NCBI GenBank assembly: GCA_026770615.1
Contig: MU631763.1
Coordinates: 42,054-68,062 of the forward strand
Direction: 5' to 3'
From: Pavlovales sp. CCMP2436
Taxonomy: Eukaryota > Haptophyta > Pavlovophyceae > Pavlovales
DNA: 26,009 bases
A program made the translations under genes and the position numbers. The notes under the pieces were generated by a model. It did not search any database. It was not told the DNA's origin and saw only the letters and a list, made by a program, of their open reading frames with translations. Below are positions 8,297 to 16,690 of the stretch, piece after piece (within the stretch, counting starts at the first letter, position 1; every line of letters starts with the position of its first letter).

Positions 8297-9076
8297 TTAA
8301 AGGTTGCGCCCTGTGTAAGGGAGCTGATATAATTTTTCGTGCGTGCGCGCATCTCTGAATCGCCTCGTGTTGTCGACCCCTTCAACTGTAGCTCCTCCTC
8401 CACGCCCGATGACTACCTGGACGTTGCCTGTTTGACGTACGTTGCGAGCCCATAGACTCCTGGTGAGCACATTGGGGACGAGCGGGATCACCGATGCCTG
8501 ATCGAGGGATGCATGAGATCCACCCTGGTCTAAAATTTTACCAGTTCTCCGTTCAAACGTGTACCACAAACCGTCTATGGTCGTGCGTAAAGTCTTTAAA
8601 ATGTGAGCGATTGCCTTGTACACGTCACCAGGTGCTCCGAGCCAGCGTCGCCACTCCTTGTCATGCGGCGGAGCCTCCCACTCGTTCATACTTGAGGCTA
8701 GATTGAGCGCGCGGGTCTCGCGAGCCCGGACTAGCGTCGTTGACACCACGAGGTAGCCCACCAGGTCAAAGGATCGACCGGGTTCAGCGAAAGGCATGTA
8801 ATGGCTATAACCGTGCATGGCTCGCGTGTAGATGTTAGTGCTCAGTCCAAGTTTTAAAAAACTTGGCACCTTGCTCCACCCCGGCCATATGATATATATT
8901 CCGCTCACACGCTCTCCTTTTATGTTTGCATTAGCTAGAGCCCTTTCGAACTGCGTGTGACGCTCAACTGTGTCTGTCATTTCTCTCTGAGTTACGAGAG
9001 TCTTGATAGGTACAGCTTTTTTTCTTCTTCTTTTTGGTTCTTTTTTGGTTCTTTTTTGGATTATTTTGTAATCCAT
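8297..9076 (-). CDS. GIY-YIG-like domain protein, 259 aa
   Basis: An intact frame runs leftward from ATG 9076 to TAA 8297-8299. An alternative start at 8980 (MTDTVERHTQFERALANANIKG) would avoid most of the overlap with the capsid gene, which otherwise runs to 8964 in another frame. The first 30 residues from 9076 are Lys/Arg-rich. From about residue 55 to 130 the sequence SGIYII...FLKLGLSTNIYTRAMHGYSHY resembles the GIY...(K/Y)xG...R core of GIY-YIG nucleases or the T5orf172-like branch. A Glu follows (ARETRALNL). The rest, with WRRWLGAPGDVYKAI and a Gly-rich tail, is not recognised. In this position it could be a homing-type or virion-associated nuclease. It has no visible lesion, in contrast to both neighbours. 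Confidence 0.55.
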   Translation of the reverse strand: MDYKIIQKRTKKEPKRRRKKAVPIKTLVTQREMTDTVERHTQFERALANANIKGERVSGIYIIWPGWSKVPSFLKLGLSTNIYTRAMHGYSHYMPFAEPGRSFDLVGYLVVSTTLVRARETRALNLASSMNEWEAPPHDKEWRRWLGAPGDVYKAIAHILKTLRTTIDGLWYTFERRTGKILDQGGSHASLDQASVIPLVPNVLTRSLWARNVRQTGNVQVVIGRGGGATVEGVDNTRRFRDARTHEKLYQLPYTGRNL

Positions 9077-10351
9077 TTTTTATAGCGTCGAATGAGATTG
9101 CACCGTTCGCAAACATCAAAACCTTTTCCATATGTACGAAGGCGTCAAGTCTTATCGCGGATGTTTGAGCAGTTTTAAGATTCATCTCCAAAATAATTGT
9201 GGAATCGACGAGCAATCCGTCACCCATTGCCTCCGTCATAGGGAAACTCTGCAGGGATACACCGATAACAAACGCCGTGCTCAGATAATCTGCGGCGCTC
9301 ACGCACGTACGGACGGTGTTTTCACTGAGCTGCATGCCGAGAGCCCTCATCAGCTCCATCCGCGACTCTGCACTAGCGGTTACATATGATAAAGGGGTGA
9401 TGGTGCTCCCGATTCTGAAGCGATAGCTAACATTTCCTACGACATCTCCGCCCGTGAAACGATCAAGATTGAAGACCCCCAGCGCTCCCAGGTTTGCTGT
9501 TTTACGAATCGCGACGAAGATGGCCGTGGCCGATTTTGCCCGTACCGCGATCGGCATGCTCACATAGTTGCTACCTACGGCCACGGATGTGCTAGTCTGC
9601 ACGAAATCGACGCATGGGAGAGACACCACCCCCCCCCAGGTCCAGTATCATCGATCGCTTCACTGAGGGATCTATACGCACGTAGGAGATCCAAATGCGA
9701 GTATTATACAGAACGATAGTCCCAACGGGGGATGCACTCCACTTGCCGTAGTTGAGCACGTCGGTTAATCTAATACGATCCGTATGTTTTCTTTTGCCTG
9801 GCTGATGGGCCATGCTCGCATAGCGAGCGAGCCTAAAGTGGTGATCAGCGGAAGACAAACATTGAGAGACCCACCCGCTACAATCATGGCACCGAGACGT
9901 GAATAGTACGCGTCAGTGAAGTTGGCCGCTGTTGCAATGGGCATAATCGGCTACCTCTCGCATTGTACCTGAAGTCTTGTAGTCGTCACAGCCGCACGAA
10001 AAGTCTGTGAGAATTTGCTGAAGAAGATTGTACTCACTGATACTCGACAGCTGCTTGCTACCGTGAAAAATATCTATCTGGGAAAGGATGCATGCGGCGC
10101 TCTTGTCGAGCTGGATGCTTTGAGCCGTCGAATTTACAATACGGAAAGCAAGCACTGTCTGGCTAGGGTCAAGCATTTGGCCAGGTGCCGTACGAGAGTT
10201 CGAATGTCAACTGGGTGCTTGGAGCAAACGTACTGCCGTTTATTGGTGTGATGTACAAACGAATACATTCTGAGTTCACGGCTGTCGGACGGAGGCTAAA
10301 ATCGTAAAAACCAGGGATGGCAGGAGCATGTGGGTGATCCTCGTTCATCAT
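8964..10351 (-). pseudogene. PLV major capsid protein (double jelly-roll), at least four frameshifts
   Basis: Leftward from ATG 10351, segments in shifting frames are collinear with a PLV-type major capsid protein. The first (to about 10175) contains YITPINGSTFAPS. The second (10176-9913) has LDPSQTVLAFRIVNST and SAACILSQIDIFHGSKQL, a highly characteristic stretch. The third (about 9940-9795, in a frame hidden from the longer ORFs) includes AYYSRLGAMIVAGG and LPLITTLGSLAMRAWPI, matching the LPLxSTLG signature. The fourth (9858-9630) carries YGKWSASPVG and YVRIDPSVKRSM. The fifth runs from about 9629 to the stop at 8964 and ends in a Lys-rich tail. The last junction is a C10 homopolymer at 9628-9637. 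The length of about 450 codons suits the family. The product would build the icosahedral shell. Confidence 0.85.
9628..9637. repeat. C10 homopolymer at a capsid-gene frameshift
   Basis: Ten C bases (G run on the coding strand) mark the point where the capsid reading frame changes phase (ILDL-Gly-Gly-Gly into VSLPCVDF). Slippage in the genome or in sequencing could both cause it. Confidence 0.7.
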
Positions 10352-10389
10352 TGCTGTGTAACCATGTTAAAGATTGTTTTTCGGTTTCG

Positions 10390-10414
10390 TTTTTTTTTTT
10401 TTTTTTTTTTTTTT
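10390..10414. repeat. T-rich homopolymer tract
   Basis: About 24 consecutive T bases, then an AT-rich stretch to 10440, lie between the capsid start and the end of the Gly/Ala-rich gene (on the minus strand, a poly-A run). It may serve as a promoter-type A-rich tract upstream of the capsid gene or be simple sequence. Confidence 0.7.
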
Positions 10415-10745
10415 ATTTCTCTTTTTTATTTATTTTTTTAACGAAATTGCTTGTGAGCATTTTCCCGACAGCTCTGGTGTGGCTTGCAACTGAGCCTACC
10501 ATCCCGACAGTGTTCAGAGCCGACGAACCAGCTCCAACTAGGCTCTGGACCATTGGGATGCTGCTAAGCCCGGGTATGGCATCCGCGAGCTTTAGCGCCT
10601 AGTGACCGATATCGGCGATCTTTTCAGCTGCATCTCCAGCACCCTGAAGCAACGTGGATCTCAATCTACCAATACCTTTTAGCCCCGAACCAGCCGTGCG
10701 TCCAATATGCCTGGCTCCTTGCGCGAGTCTTCCGAGGAAACCCAT
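10413..10745 (-). pseudogene. Small Gly/Ala-rich virion-type protein with one in-frame TAG
   Basis: Leftward from ATG 10745 the frame reads MGFLGRLAQGARHIGR. After 48 codons it meets TAG at 10599-10601, then continues in the same frame with ALKLADAIPGLSSIP and GAGSSALNTVGMVG to a Lys-rich end and TAA 10413-10415. That makes about 110 codons. The Gly/Ala/Ser-rich, amphipathic-helix character with a basic tail resembles small internal or membrane-active virion proteins found beside capsid genes in PLVs and adenovirus relatives. This comparison rests on position and composition only. It sits between the penton-like and major capsid genes on the same strand. The single stop is the only visible break. 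Confidence 0.55.
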
Positions 10746-10793
10746 TTTGTTTCTTTATGTAACACTGGTTGATATATTTTTTTGAACGCGTTT

Positions 10794-11803
10794 CTAAACT
10801 ATGTAGACCGAGAGCACATACGTCCATTCAAGGCCTTAGGTGTTATATGGATCGCCATTGTCGGTCACCAACTACAGCCGTAGTGTCGATATTGTCTTTT
10901 CACTACTTTCTAGTAAAAAACTGAAAGGTGGTAGGTAAGTCTGAACGCTTCCTCACGGAACGCTAATCGGGATACAGGGGATCGCGGGCAATAAGAAACC
11001 GTCGTGTTAAGAAACTGAGCCTCGTTTTTTGCCCTTCAATAGTAACTTAAACTAAAATTTTAAAAAAAATTGTATGTAATTTACTAAGAAACTCAGCCTC
11101 AGCCTCAAAAAGCGCCGTTCTTATTGCCTGCGATCCCCTGTAGACACACAGGTATTTAGGCTAGATCCAATTCCCAAAGAATCTGTGGTCATAAGGTCGA
11201 TTTGTGGCACCAGAATTCGAATGGCACGGGGACCGCCAATATCAAAATTACATGGCAAAAAAGTAGCGGTTGTCGTTACTGCAGCAACCTGCGTGGTAGA
11301 GCCCATACCGATTAGTTGGTCCATGGTGGATCTACAAGAGTATATGGTTGTCGTGTTTGTTAAACTGCTATTTATAATTTTTAGTTTGAAATCCCCAGCC
11401 GTGTACGAGAACGTCACCGTGCGTGATGGAAATTGCTGCAGCCACACTGCGTTCAATGCCGTCACAAATGCTGATATATTTGCGTAGTAGCCTGTAGGCA
11501 TAGTGATGGTGTTTATTTGGTTAAAACTACGGCGTCTGCGTACGCCAGTACGTTATTTGACCCATTGACAGTCAAGTGCGAAATTGGGATGGCCGCACTA
11601 ACTAGCTGCACATGGATTTTCTCGTCTTGTCCGCAGGTGATCGGTGAACCCAGGTCGAAATCGCAACAGTCACGTCGATAGTCCCCCAGGGGTAGACATC
11701 TGCAGACTGTGACGAGAGGTTCACTTGTTGACGACTCATTTCTGTGTATGTTGGCTAGATTTTTTTCTAAGCTACAAGCATCACGGATACACTTCCCACC
11801 CAA
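10794..11803 (-). pseudogene. Penton / minor-capsid-like protein, frameshifted, stopped and split by a transposon
   Basis: Leftward from about 11803 the frame contains DFDLGSPITCGQDEKIHVQLVSAAIPIS and NGSNNVLAYAD (cut short here by a stop at 11513). After one indel near 11513-11520 it resumes with MPTGYYANISAF, TVTFSYTAGDF, DFDIGGP-like FDIGGPRAIRILVPQ and TDSLGIGSSL. The PxSxYxIN...NN and TGxY layout matches the structural protein conserved beside PLV capsid genes, generally taken as the penton. A miniature transposon at 10975-11140 then cuts the gene. Beyond it the same phase continues (IPISVP, TGA 10953-10955, GSVQTYLPPFS, TAG 10872-10874, TAA 10836-10838, WTYVLSVYIV) to TAG 10794-10796. 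One frameshift, three stops and an insertion mean no full-length product. Confidence 0.7.
10975..11140. mobile_element. Mariner-like miniature inverted-repeat element, copy 2
   Basis: It shares its end (CAGGGGATCGCGGGCAATA) and most of its interior with copy 1 at 1715-1881 and is flanked by TA at 10973-10974 and 11141-11142. The right end differs from a perfect repeat by one base (GCCTGCGATC against GCCCGCGATC). Reading the penton gene leftward, the codon TCT ends at 11142 and the phase continues as A-TC CCG at the far side, so one TA copy would rejoin the gene in frame. Both copies have the same orientation relative to the plus strand. Confidence 0.85.
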
Positions 11804-12151
11804 CCTACGTCCGAGTCCATCGATCCTGTCTTCAACGGTGAGCCAGCCAGTCTCCTAAGTGCAGTCATCGACCAGGGGACGCAGACGGCAAAAAAGAAGG
11901 CCACACCGGGTCAAGTTGTTGCGCTTGCAGCTGCGCGCGATCGATACAATGCGGGACGAACACACCTCAAAATGAAGAAACTGAGACTTAAAATGCTCGG
12001 TTATGGCATGCAGATAACTTTAAAACCGATTACTCCTGCTACTCCTGTTACTCCCGTGTATGCTCCGTATGTGACTCCCGTGATACCCTCACATCACCCG
12101 TCTGAACCATCAACTGCCTTACCCCGCGAGATTAAAAGTAGATACTACTAG
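11771..12151 (+). pseudogene. Small basic, Thr/Pro-rich viral protein with unclear 5' end
   Basis: An open frame from the stop at 11768-11770 to TAG 12149-12151 has protein-like composition for about 126 codons: ITDTLPTQPTSESIDPVF, then KKKATPGQVVALAAARDRYNAG, a basic stretch, and a Thr/Pro/Val tail (TPATPVTPVYAPYVTPV). No ATG occurs before about codon 68. A start in another frame at 11748 (MLARFFSKLQ) joined by one indel is a plausible original N-terminus. It is divergent from the penton-like gene and ends five bases before the ATPase start. The family is not recognised. Confidence 0.45.
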
Positions 12152-12156
12152 CACTG

Positions 12157-12869
12157 ATGAGCCCTTCTGTAATAAACCAGGAGACAAACGAGACAAAAAT
12201 ACACACGCCAACGTTCTTGTGTGACACGCTGTACCATAATGTGCCATTACCGCTACCAAAAAATCATAGCTTTATTGCTTTTGTGGGCCCACCACGCAAT
12301 GGTAAGAGCTCTCTGAGCACATCTTTTTTAACACAGAAAGATCCACCTATCTACATCAATCAATTCAACCGCGTGTTCGTGCTAGTCCCACAAGGCTCGT
12401 TTGACAGTATGAAGGACACTCCGTATTCACTCGCTCACGTATTCAACAACGTACTCTCGACGAGATCATAGCCTGCTGCGTTGTAAATGCCAAGGTCAAC
12501 AAGGAATCCCTGCTACTGATCGATGATTTTATGACTTCGTTAAAGGACAATTCACTGCGAAAACAATTCGAGCGGATGATAGCAAACAGGAGGCATCTTA
12601 AACTTAGTGTGTGTGTTATCTCGCAGACCTACAACTCTATTCCTCTAAGCACTCGAAAGCTGCTCTCTCAAATACCATTGTTCAAATCGGCTAATTTGAA
12701 GGAAATAGAGAATGTGAGGTCCGAGCTCGTTCCACGCTCGCGTGAAGAATTTGATGCGCTGTATCGTCACTGTTTCAAACCTGGAGGCGACCCGCACTCG
12801 TTCATGTGGATCGATACCGCCTCAGGCGAAATTTCCAACAAAGTTTCTCGTCTCTCGGTGGTTAATTAA
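12157..12869 (+). pseudogene. FtsK/HerA-type DNA packaging ATPase (A32-like), one frameshift
   Basis: ATG 12157 opens the frame. Walker A reads FVGPPRNGKSS (GxxxNGKS-type, about residues 43-51). After a single indel near 12455-12465 the other frame gives CCVVNAKVNKES and the Walker B segment LLLIDDFMTS (near 12510-12537). It then continues with RKQFERMIANRRHLKLSVCVISQTYNSIP, where ISQTYNSIP is the sensor-like Gln motif of this family, and LFKSANLKEIE. The stop is TAA 12867-12869. The combined length of about 237 codons is normal for PLV and virophage ATPases. The enzyme pumps the viral genome into preformed capsids. It is immediately followed by the large Pro-rich gene. Only one indel disables it. 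Confidence 0.85.
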
Positions 12870-12880
12870 AATAACCATCT

Positions 12881-14268
12881 ATGTTACACACAATGCCATC
12901 GTCATCCTACTTTTCGGTTCTTGGCGGAAAACTTTAATCGAGGATCAGCAAAATCCTTACGCAGTAAGACCTAGCGACCCTCGCCCCCGATACACGTTCT
13001 ATACAACTGCAGACGGACGTCCTTGGGTTGGCCCAATGTTTCGCAAGTGGCCCTCTGATCACATGTTTACTGGCGTCCAACTCAGTGAGGCTTCAGTTCG
13101 TCTGTATCTACACAATGAGCCTATTTTGATCGATTATACTACATCCGAGCCAGAAACCGCACCCGAGCCCCTTGGAAGCGAGTTCACGGTGTTGAATGCT
13201 GATTACGGCTTGCAGGAGATAACCCTTTTAACTAATAATACGCTTAAACACTACATCAACCCCACGGACGCGCCATTTTTGGCGCAGCGACTCGCAATGG
13301 ATGGTGCTCAGACGAGTGATTTTACGGGTCCTCGGGTCGTAGATGCCACCGCCTTTGTTGCCTCACAGCCCAGTTCACAGCCCAGTCAGTCGGGTGTTTC
13401 ATCAATGCCCGCTTATGTGGTACAACAAGTGCCGGGTTCGCGACAGATCTTCAACCCGATGGCTCCCTCGCTTACGGTTCCGCCGATCCAGGTTACGTCC
13501 TCCGCGCCGCCATCATCATCATCTAAGGCCGGTCCGAGCTCACTGCAGGGCGGTGGTGGCGCGCCGGTCACCCCCGTTCGTGGTAGCCGCAAATCTCCTG
13601 CGGTCAAGGCTAATCCAGCAAAGTCTCAAGATGTGGTGGCCCCACCCGAGATTATGACCGTGACGGGGGTGCCACTCGTGCAATCGAATCCGTATTCGTC
13701 GCCCTACATCACCGGTGATGACCCATCTGCTGCTCGTACCCTGGCCCAAGCTGAGGCGATGACGGTCCAGAACGACCTGGTCGAGGTGGAACATCTCCGC
13801 GCTCAAGCACCAGCCTGGATCGAGGCGCAGCGACCAGCTGTGAGGCGCACTGATCTCCTGGCCATCGACGACCTGAGTAAGTACATTGCAGACTCGCAGA
13901 TTCAGTACAGGTCAAGCTTCCTCGCCAATGCGCAGATTCCAATCAACAGGTACTCCTACGTGTTCATGAGCAAGACACACGTACGTGACCTGATCATGGC
14001 CGAGTTCTACCTTCAGAAATCAAGTCAACTCGTTAAAGAGGAGGCGCTTCAGAAGATATCCAAGGCGTTCAGGGGCAGCAAGCAGGCCGTGTCAATCGAC
14101 CAGAAGCGGGCGGCAGATGTAGCAGATGCGACCGCCAAACGTAAGGCCGTGGTTGCCGCAAGCCGCAAGCAGGAACGCGAGGCAGCGGGCGCTCTGAAAC
14201 TCATCAGCGACTCGCTCGCGGGGGTTGTAGCGAGGCGTCGTGGTGGGTCAAGTATGCCCCCACCTTAG
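12881..14268 (+). pseudogene. Large Pro/Ser/Ala-rich viral protein, one frameshift near the start
   Basis: ATG 12881 (or 12893, MPSSSYFSVLGGKL) begins the likely N-terminus. An indel near 12930-12938 joins it to the long frame with IEDQQNPYAVRPSDPRPRY and ends at TAG 14266-14268, about 460 codons. The long frame also runs upstream inside the ATPase gene, but that part is an artefact. The first about 170 residues look globular and rich in Tyr/Trp. The middle (about 170-330) is a Pro/Ser/Val-rich linker. The C-terminus from about residue 340 is charged and helical, ending in an Ala/Lys/Arg-rich stretch and Met-Pro-Pro-Pro. It could be a virion or scaffold protein. No catalytic motif and no known family were recognised. 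Confidence 0.6.
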
Positions 14269-14844
14269 TTCTCTTCCCATGTCCTCGTCTGTGTCATTCG
14301 CCCGCACCCTCCATCCTGACGTTTTTACGTTTTTACGTTTTTTACTCTCTATATGTGTTCTTTATCGAGATGTTTAAGATGTGCGTTCAATCGTGCGTTT
14401 TCATTAAATCGATCATTATTGATCACATTCGAGTTTTTCATCGATAGTTTATGAGCTCTTATAGGTGTTTCTGCTCGATCAAAAATGATTCTTTTTCCAT
14501 ATGATTCTCAAATCTCCGTTCTAAAAAGACTTTCTGAACATTAAAGAGATCATTTTTTACAAAACCTAAAATCAAGAAAAAAACTTTGTTCCTTGGCGCC
14601 CGGTTATCCCCTCCGATCCGGCTCACTACAAAGATAATATGACGTTTCGATAATTTTAGAGCATTTTATCCCTGCAGGTTTGCCGTGGGTTAATCTTTTA
14701 TGATCGTGCACAAAACCGTGTTTCATCATATTTGATCGAGCCTCCACAACTGCCTCTTCCCCGCACCCAATGTGTCCGCCGTCCTAGCGCCCCCTAGATG
14801 TCCAATGTATCCGCAATCGAAGCTCTTCCCCGCACCCTATGTGT
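14269..14844. other. AT-rich viral spacer without recognised genes
   Basis: No protein-like frame was found on either strand. The stretch holds ACGTTTTT repeats near 14321-14341 and several ATCGATC/TGATC-rich palindromic words (14408-14430). CTCTTCCCCGCACCC occurs twice (14753-14767 and 14823-14837), each followed by (A/T)ATGTGTCC. A lost gene such as an integrase could once have been here, but nothing readable supports it. Confidence 0.5.
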
Positions 14845-15426
14845 CCTGCATCCACCGCCGAGGCCGCCGATTAGCCGCCGATTAACCGCCGAGGCCGCCG
14901 ATTCCGAGTCGAGTCCGCCGATTAGCCGCCGAGTCCGCCGCCCTAGATCCTTTAACTCCGATCTAAGCCCGCAAATCCCACCGCAAATCCTGCCGCAAAA
15001 CCACCCCGGACACTAATTAATTCCCCCACGGTCCACGACGCCACCACCACGGTCCAGGGTCCACGGTCCACAACGGTTCTCAACGGTCCACGGTCCACGG
15101 TCCAACGGTCCACAAACGGTCCACCACCCCCCCTCCCCCCCTTCTCTGGCCCCTAGCGATCCACCGTGCTCCACCGTGCTCCCCCAACTCTACCATGCTC
15201 CACCCACGATCCAACCAAAAAATTAACTGTCCCCCCCCTGCTCGCTAAGGCCGGTGTGCGCCACCATGCTTCACCCCAGCTCTACCATGCTCCACCACGC
15301 GCCACAAAGACAATTGGGGCGATCCATAATTTTTTTTGAAAAACAATTAAACCAAAAAACCGATATCGAACCTCATGCAGGACTTTGCAAGAACACGCAC
15401 AAACTTAAATCAGATGTGCACAAACA
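14845..15426 (-). repeat. Right terminal inverted repeat of the PLV
   Basis: Read on the minus strand from 15426 inward, this repeats the left end: TGTTTGTGCACATCTGATTT, the T-rich block, the GGAGCA-type units, the GGACCGT array and the GATCGGAGTTAAAGGATC block (14942-14975). GGCGGCTAATCGGCGG units reach about 14845. It is about 100 bases shorter than the left copy because of different tandem-unit numbers and point differences, showing that the two ends have drifted. Confidence 0.85.
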
Positions 15427-15428
15427 TG

Positions 15429-15434
15429 CTCGTT
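15429..15434. repeat. Right target-site duplication of the integrated virus (CTCGTT)
   Basis: This is the second copy of the 6-base duplication, two bases outside the right inverted repeat. It falls in codon phase (Leu-Val) with the RT-type frame that continues as AHAWLASSFANGD. Confidence 0.75.
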
Positions 15435-15905
15435 GCGCACGCCTGGCTGGCATCGTCCTTCGCCAACGGCGATCTGCCCCCCTGGTTCTACTTCGTCTTT
15501 CTGCGCTGCGCGGTGCGTGCCACTCCGCAAGTGTGCGGCCCAAGCGGGCGTGGCCGAGTCAGCACGGCCGATCGGCATCTCGTGCGCGCTCAGACGGGGG
15601 CTCACCAAGGGTGTCTTCCTCAACAAGGGCCTCCGAGGCGAGATCGAGGAGTACCTCTTTCCGCAACAGCTAGGCGTCCTCGTCTCAGCGGGCGGCACGA
15701 AGCTTATCTTCAGCGCCCGCGAGGTGCTCGAGAACCCCAGCTTCTGCATCGCCGGATCCGACATCTACAACGCCTTCAACGAGGGGGACCGCGCAGAGAT
15801 GATCGCGCGCACCCTCGCCAGCTCCCCCAGCCTGGCACCGCTCGCGCGCCTCTTTAACGCCACGCTCGCCCCCAAGTACCAGATCTTCGTCAGCGGCAAG
15901 GGTGG
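15429..15905 (+). pseudogene. Reverse-transcriptase-type ORF, central part right of the virus
   Basis: The frame entering from the duplication reads AHAWLASSFANGDLPPWFY. A frame change between about 15510 and 15565 leads to ARPIGISCALRRGLTKGVFLN, then GEIEEYLFPQQLGV, GGTKLIFSAREVLEN and SDIYNAFNEGDRAEM. The RPIG, PQQxGV and SDxxNAFN stretches correspond to RT fingers/palm segments (the Asp of SDIYNAFN is in the motif A position). It runs to YQIFVSGKGG near 15905, after which similarity to RT stops. Together with 215-661 it forms the interrupted host ORF. The internal frameshift means it was, or became, a pseudogene. Confidence 0.65.
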
Positions 15906-16690
15906 TTTACACTTGCCAGTAGCGTTCGCAGGTTGCCCGCCGGGTTGGATGATATCCATTCTCCATGGAACCCTTCGTCCTCATCCTCTGTTAGGGCTTT
16001 TGGTGCTTTGCTAGCTTTTCTTCCTGCTGTCCGTGGGCCCAGAGGTCTGGGTGGTGGGGGTTTGGTTCTTGCGTTAGGCACCCCAGGGGTTATTACAACT
16101 AAGCCAGTGCCGAGCCCGCCTCTCCCAGGCAGAGGGCGGTACGGGCTCGCATGGGTGACTTCGGTTTCTGCAGTAACACTTTTCTTATCTTGTTGTCTTT
16201 AATGGCAAGCATGTAGAAGTGTTGGCCGTGCTGCGCGGTGGGTTGGTCTCCTGCCATCATCTGCATGCGCACTAGGAGGGCAGTATTCCGCTTGCAGTGC
16301 ATTTTGAGGCTGCTTGATAACACTTCCTTCTGCAGCAGCCCCCGCTTGATCTGTACAGGTTGGCCTTCTTCGTCCTTCCAGCTGCCTTGTGCGGAATTCT
16401 CTCTATCCTTGTCAATGATATCTTAGACCTTCTACCTGAACTTCTGGTCAATCTGTCCCGCAAAGTAGTCCTCCCTAGCCGGGACTGCTGATGCGACAGC
16501 ACGGGCTCCGCCTCGGGAGATGTTGTTCTCGGTGGCCTATTCCACTGCTGTTATCAGGGCCTGTTTGAGTGCTACGCGAATCGCAGCTGTCTCAGGGCAC
16601 TCCCGGAATAGGTGCTTCCTGGAATGCGGTGGCCAGGGGATGCCTGCGTACAGTGTGCGGGCGCGCGGGTTGAGCGTCGAGAGATTCACA
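15890..16690 (-). other. Coding-like minus-strand debris next to the RT fragment
   Basis: Leftward, short protein-like frames alternate: ARTLYAGIPWPPHSRKHLFRECPE (about 16640), GGCCRRK/GLLQKEVLSSSLKMHCKRN (about 16330), HFYMLAIKDNKIRKVLLQKPK (about 16190) and TEDEDEGFHGEWISSNPAGN (about 15970). The HxxxxCPE segment resembles the zinc-binding tail of some retroelement ORFs. Stops and frame changes separate the pieces. It seems to continue the minus-strand RT fragment on its right. Confidence 0.4.

Larger units (their letters stand above)
662..15428. mobile_element. Endogenous polinton-like virus (PLV), degraded
   Basis: A 14.77-kb unit is bounded by terminal inverted repeats and a 6-base target duplication. 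It carries the PLV morphogenesis set: double-jelly-roll major capsid protein, penton-like protein, FtsK/HerA packaging ATPase, plus lipase, GIY-YIG-like protein and SF1 helicase. The gene order is a rightward early-type block, a leftward structural block, then a rightward ATPase block. Most core genes are broken by indels and stop codons and three small transposons have inserted, so the copy is not expected to be active. No integrase, tyrosine recombinase or cysteine protease was recognised. Assignment to the PLV/virophage assemblage is strong from the capsid, ATPase and lipase motifs; the exact subgroup is not determined. Confidence 0.88.

Noticed and set aside
12742..12880. N-terminal extension of the 508-codon frame
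   Set aside because: It overlaps the C-terminus of the packaging ATPase in another frame and has no independent support.
662..15428. Genetic-code change explaining the in-frame stops
   Set aside because: TAA, TAG and TGA all occur both inside genes and as natural ends, and frameshifts are frequent, so decay explains the pattern better.
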